DNA of 7,680 nt. Origin: Caldifarciminota bacterium. Its GTDB lineage: Bacteria > Hydrothermota > Tepidihabitantia > Tepidihabitantales > Tepidihabitantaceae. A model generated the notes under the pieces. The model did not search any database, had not been told where the DNA came from, and saw nothing but the letters and a program-made list of their open reading frames with translations. The stretch lies in NCBI GenBank assembly GCA_016935295.1, contig JAFGRF010000336.1:1-7680 (forward strand), written 5' to 3'. Positions within the stretch are counted from its first letter, which is position 1. Every line of letters begins with the position of its first letter. Below, piece after piece: positions 6,308-7,680 of this stretch. The position numbers and the translations under genes were made by a program.

Positions 6308-6313
6308 GCGCGG

Positions 6314-6541
6314 TCAGGCCGCTACGAACTGGCGGACCTCGACCTGAGTGCCGTTGCGTGCAGTCTGCTCCGCTTCTTTGAGGAGCTTGTCCGCAACGGT
6401 GGAGTCCACGTAGTCCTCGCCGCAGTTGGGGCAAACCTGTGCGGGGACTCCCCTGAACACGATGGTCAGACCATCGCGTTCGAGGGTCACGGTAGCCGTT
6501 CCCGGCCGAGTCTCAGCCTGTTTGCAGACAACACATTTCAT
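6314..6541 (-). CDS. YgiT-type zinc-finger antitoxin (short MqsA-like)
   Basis: This 75-residue protein is typical of the short YgiT-type antitoxins paired with DUF4258 toxins. It should bind and neutralise the neighbouring toxin. Two CxxC pairs, CVVC (Cys 3 and 6) and CPNC (Cys 37 and 40), make a zinc site, with the usual TVTLERDGLTIVFRGVPAQV (17-36) strand region between them and GEDYVDSTVADKLLKEAEQT (41-60) after. It lacks the C-terminal helix-turn-helix of full-length MqsA, so DNA binding for autoregulation is uncertain. The ATG at 6541 overlaps the toxin stop as ATGA, so the toxin is translated first and the two are coupled. A longer in-frame start at 6571 would lie inside the toxin gene and is less likely. 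Confidence 0.85.
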   Translation of the reverse strand: MKCVVCKQAETRPGTATVTLERDGLTIVFRGVPAQVCPNCGEDYVDSTVADKLLKEAEQTARNGTQVEVRQFVAA

Positions 6542-6822
6542 AGCACTTTCCTCTTGAAGCCGGGGTCCCATTGAACCGGATCCGGCTCGTATGCAGTCAC
6601 GACTATCAGTATACCGTGTTCACCATCTTCGGCAACAACCACGTGTAGCGGCCTGTTTCCGATCCAGCCAAGGAGGAGTTTGCTTGGGTACGGCTTGTCG
6701 TCCGGATAGGCTTGAATCACCTCACCCTGAGCAACAACGGCGCGGACCTCTGCCACGTCTATCTTGCGCTGGAACATACGCGTCAGCGCGTGGACACGAA
6801 AGATGAGCCGCTCCGCGTTCAT
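6538..6822 (-). CDS. DUF4258 family protein, probable toxin
   Basis: This 94-residue basic protein matches DUF4258, a family often found as the toxin partner of YgiT zinc-finger antitoxins and thought to resemble small RNases of the RelE/BrnT kind. Visible family features are the H-x-R/Q entry FRVHALTRMFQRKI (8-21), VAEVRAVVAQGEVIQAYPDD (23-42), PYPSKLLLGWIGNRPLHVVV (44-63) and ILIVVTAYEPDP (71-82). Catalytic residues are not established from sequence alone. It starts at ATG 6822 with no clear Shine-Dalgarno sequence, consistent with the promoter being too close to leave a leader. It ends in an ATGA overlap with the antitoxin gene. Confidence 0.83.
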   Translation of the reverse strand: MNAERLIFRVHALTRMFQRKIDVAEVRAVVAQGEVIQAYPDDKPYPSKLLLGWIGNRPLHVVVAEDGEHGILIVVTAYEPDPVQWDPGFKRKVL

Positions 6823-6831
6823 CGACGCGTC

Positions 6832-6859
6832 AGCATATCTGGAGCGCAGACGATGTCAA
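6832..6859 (-). promoter_or_regulatory. Toxin-antitoxin promoter giving a near-leaderless transcript
   Basis: On the minus strand a perfect -35 TTGACA (6854-6859) and a -10 TATGCT (6832-6837) are separated by 16 bp. The predicted transcript start (about 6822-6826) falls at or within a few bases of the toxin ATG (6822). It lies in the 58-bp gap after the DUF192 stop, so the pair has its own promoter. Confidence 0.5.
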
Positions 6860-6880
6860 TCGGCGGCCGAGGCGCGCGGG

Positions 6881-7297
6881 CTACTCGGCTTTCGGCACGG
6901 AAGTCTGGAAGGCTACGATGTCACCGACCTGGGTACGGGTAGCGGCGATGGTTCCGACTGGCAACTCCAGCGTTTTCACACCGCGCCAGGACCAGGCCAT
7001 GCCCCAGGGCTTCACGTTCCGCTTCAGCCCTACCACACGGTTCTTCTTGTCGAGGAAGACCACATCTATCGGGAAACGCATGAACCACATATGGATTGAT
7101 GAGCAGGGGTCAATCAGCATTCCCTGCTCCGGGCGCAAGCCGTCCCGCCCGAGCAACCCCTTGGTGCGCGCGCCGAACGACTTGGCGACTTCCAGCTCGG
7201 AAGCAATCGCCACGCCCTTGGTGACGTTGACCGCGGCAGTGTTCGGTTTCTCGTGTGCGACCACAGGTGAGTTCAGAATATCTGCGACACCAGCCAT
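6881..7297 (-). CDS. DUF192 domain protein
   Basis: This 138-residue protein has the DUF192 fold, a small beta-rich domain of unknown function common in bacteria and archaea. Family motifs are SFGARTKGLLGRDGL (42-56), GMLIDPCSSIHMWFMRFPID (60-79), VVFLDKKNRVVGL (80-92) and LELPVGTIAATRTQVGDIVA (109-128). The start is uncertain. ATG 7297 gives MAGVADILNSP, but no Shine-Dalgarno sequence precedes it; GTG 7264 is an alternative, and the family domain itself begins near residue 29. The frame stays open upstream to 7558, but that part has no family similarity and lies opposite the PEP-synthase-like gene. No signal peptide is visible. A homologous C-terminal scrap lies at 6263-6307. Confidence 0.78.
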   Translation of the reverse strand: MAGVADILNSPVVAHEKPNTAAVNVTKGVAIASELEVAKSFGARTKGLLGRDGLRPEQGMLIDPCSSIHMWFMRFPIDVVFLDKKNRVVGLKRNVKPWGMAWSWRGVKTLELPVGTIAATRTQVGDIVAFQTSVPKAE

Positions 7298-7680
7298 GTC
7301 AAAGGACAGAGAGGAAAGGAGTGAAAGTGGTGAACTCCTGCGTTCGTACCAGGGACTTGTTGACTGCGACCGTGGCATCGCCATACTGACGGACTTGGAA
7401 ACGTACGTCAGTGTCTTGCCGCTCCGCCGCGTGGCACCGGAGGCAGGCGCGTCGGTCGGCGCCAAGGCTTTGAACCTCGCGGCCCTGATGCGGGCACGCC
7501 TGCCTGTACCGGAGGGCTTTGTCGTAACGGCTGAGGCGTACCTAGCGCACGTCTCCACTCTCGAACTCGGGCCGCTTCAGCGCGCACTGTCGGACAGGAG
7601 TCGCAGAGGCCAACGCCTGGCCGCAATCCGAGAGATCATCACTTCGGGGAAGCTGGCCAGAGACACGGCAGCCGGGATCC
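7296..7680 (+). CDS. PEP synthase / pyruvate phosphate dikinase-type protein, N-terminal part, cut by window edge
   Basis: The plus strand is open from ATG 7296 to the window end (128 codons). Residues 54-82 carry the typical start of the PEP/pyruvate-binding, ATP-grasp-like domain: VGAKALNLAALMRARLPVPE followed by GFVVTAEAY, matching the family pattern G-x-K-A-x-N-L-x-x-L-x-x-x-x-x-P-V-P-x-G-F. These enzymes transfer phosphate between ATP and pyruvate through a swivelling histidine domain, which would lie beyond the edge. The first 45 residues (SGELLRSYQGLVDCDRGIAI...) precede the usual domain and I do not recognise them. The ATG has no clear Shine-Dalgarno sequence, and the frame is also open upstream to at least 7221 with GTG codons, so the start is uncertain. 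It could also be a PEP-utilising domain protein of another pathway. Confidence 0.65.
   Translation, partial: MSKDREERSESGELLRSYQGLVDCDRGIAILTDLETYVSVLPLRRVAPEAGASVGAKALNLAALMRARLPVPEGFVVTAEAYLAHVSTLELGPLQRALSDRSRRGQRLAAIREIITSGKLARDTAAGI

Noticed and set aside
6314..6571. Longer antitoxin starting at 6571
   Set aside because: The extra ten residues lie within the toxin's coding sequence and before the family's usual MKCxxC start; the ATGA overlap at 6538-6541 explains the start better.
7298..7558. Upstream extension of the DUF192 frame to 7558
   Set aside because: The extra 87 residues have shadow-like composition and lie opposite the PEP-synthase-like gene, whose motif is convincing. DUF192 proteins do not need such an extension.

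Overview
The window is GC-rich bacterial DNA with no rRNA, tRNA, CRISPR array or transposase gene. It probably comes from an uncultured anaerobe. The clues are an [FeFe]-hydrogenase maturation pair, exported beta-propeller proteins with a type IX-like/FlgD-like C-terminal tail, and many short inverted or low-complexity repeats between genes. A WOR-3 (Stahlbacteria)-like or other FCB-type lineage would fit, but that is an impression, not a measurement.

Region 1 (1-1360, minus strand) is a hydrogenase maturation operon. A small TM1266-family regulator-like gene overlaps by ATGA the start of hydG, the tyrosine lyase that makes the CO and cyanide ligands of the H-cluster. hydG runs off the left edge. 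Region 2 (about 1367-2279) has no convincing gene. It holds a nested hairpin, a family of inverted decamers, a 24-unit 12-bp periodic array, and hairpins that could end the next operon.

Region 3 (2280-6038, minus strand) is a two-gene operon for secreted YVTN-type beta-propellers. Transcription runs from right to left, from a consensus-like promoter at 6088-6114 through a 798-residue protein (16 blade repeats) and, after a 9-nt gap, a 450-residue protein (8 blade repeats). Both have a signal peptide, a mature N-terminus starting QWLE, and nearly the same C-terminal sorting-like domain. They are probably exported or surface-anchored proteins.

Region 4 (6263-6822, minus strand) is a compact DUF4258/YgiT-zinc-finger toxin-antitoxin pair with its own promoter, which is close enough to the start codon to give a leaderless mRNA. 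It lies between an intact DUF192 gene (6881-7297) and a 15-codon scrap that looks like the C-terminus of a second DUF192 gene (6263-6307).

Region 5 is the DUF192 gene (minus strand), arranged head to head with the start of a PEP synthase/pyruvate phosphate dikinase-type gene (plus strand) that runs off the right edge. The likely ATG codons of these two genes sit on the same CATG palindrome.
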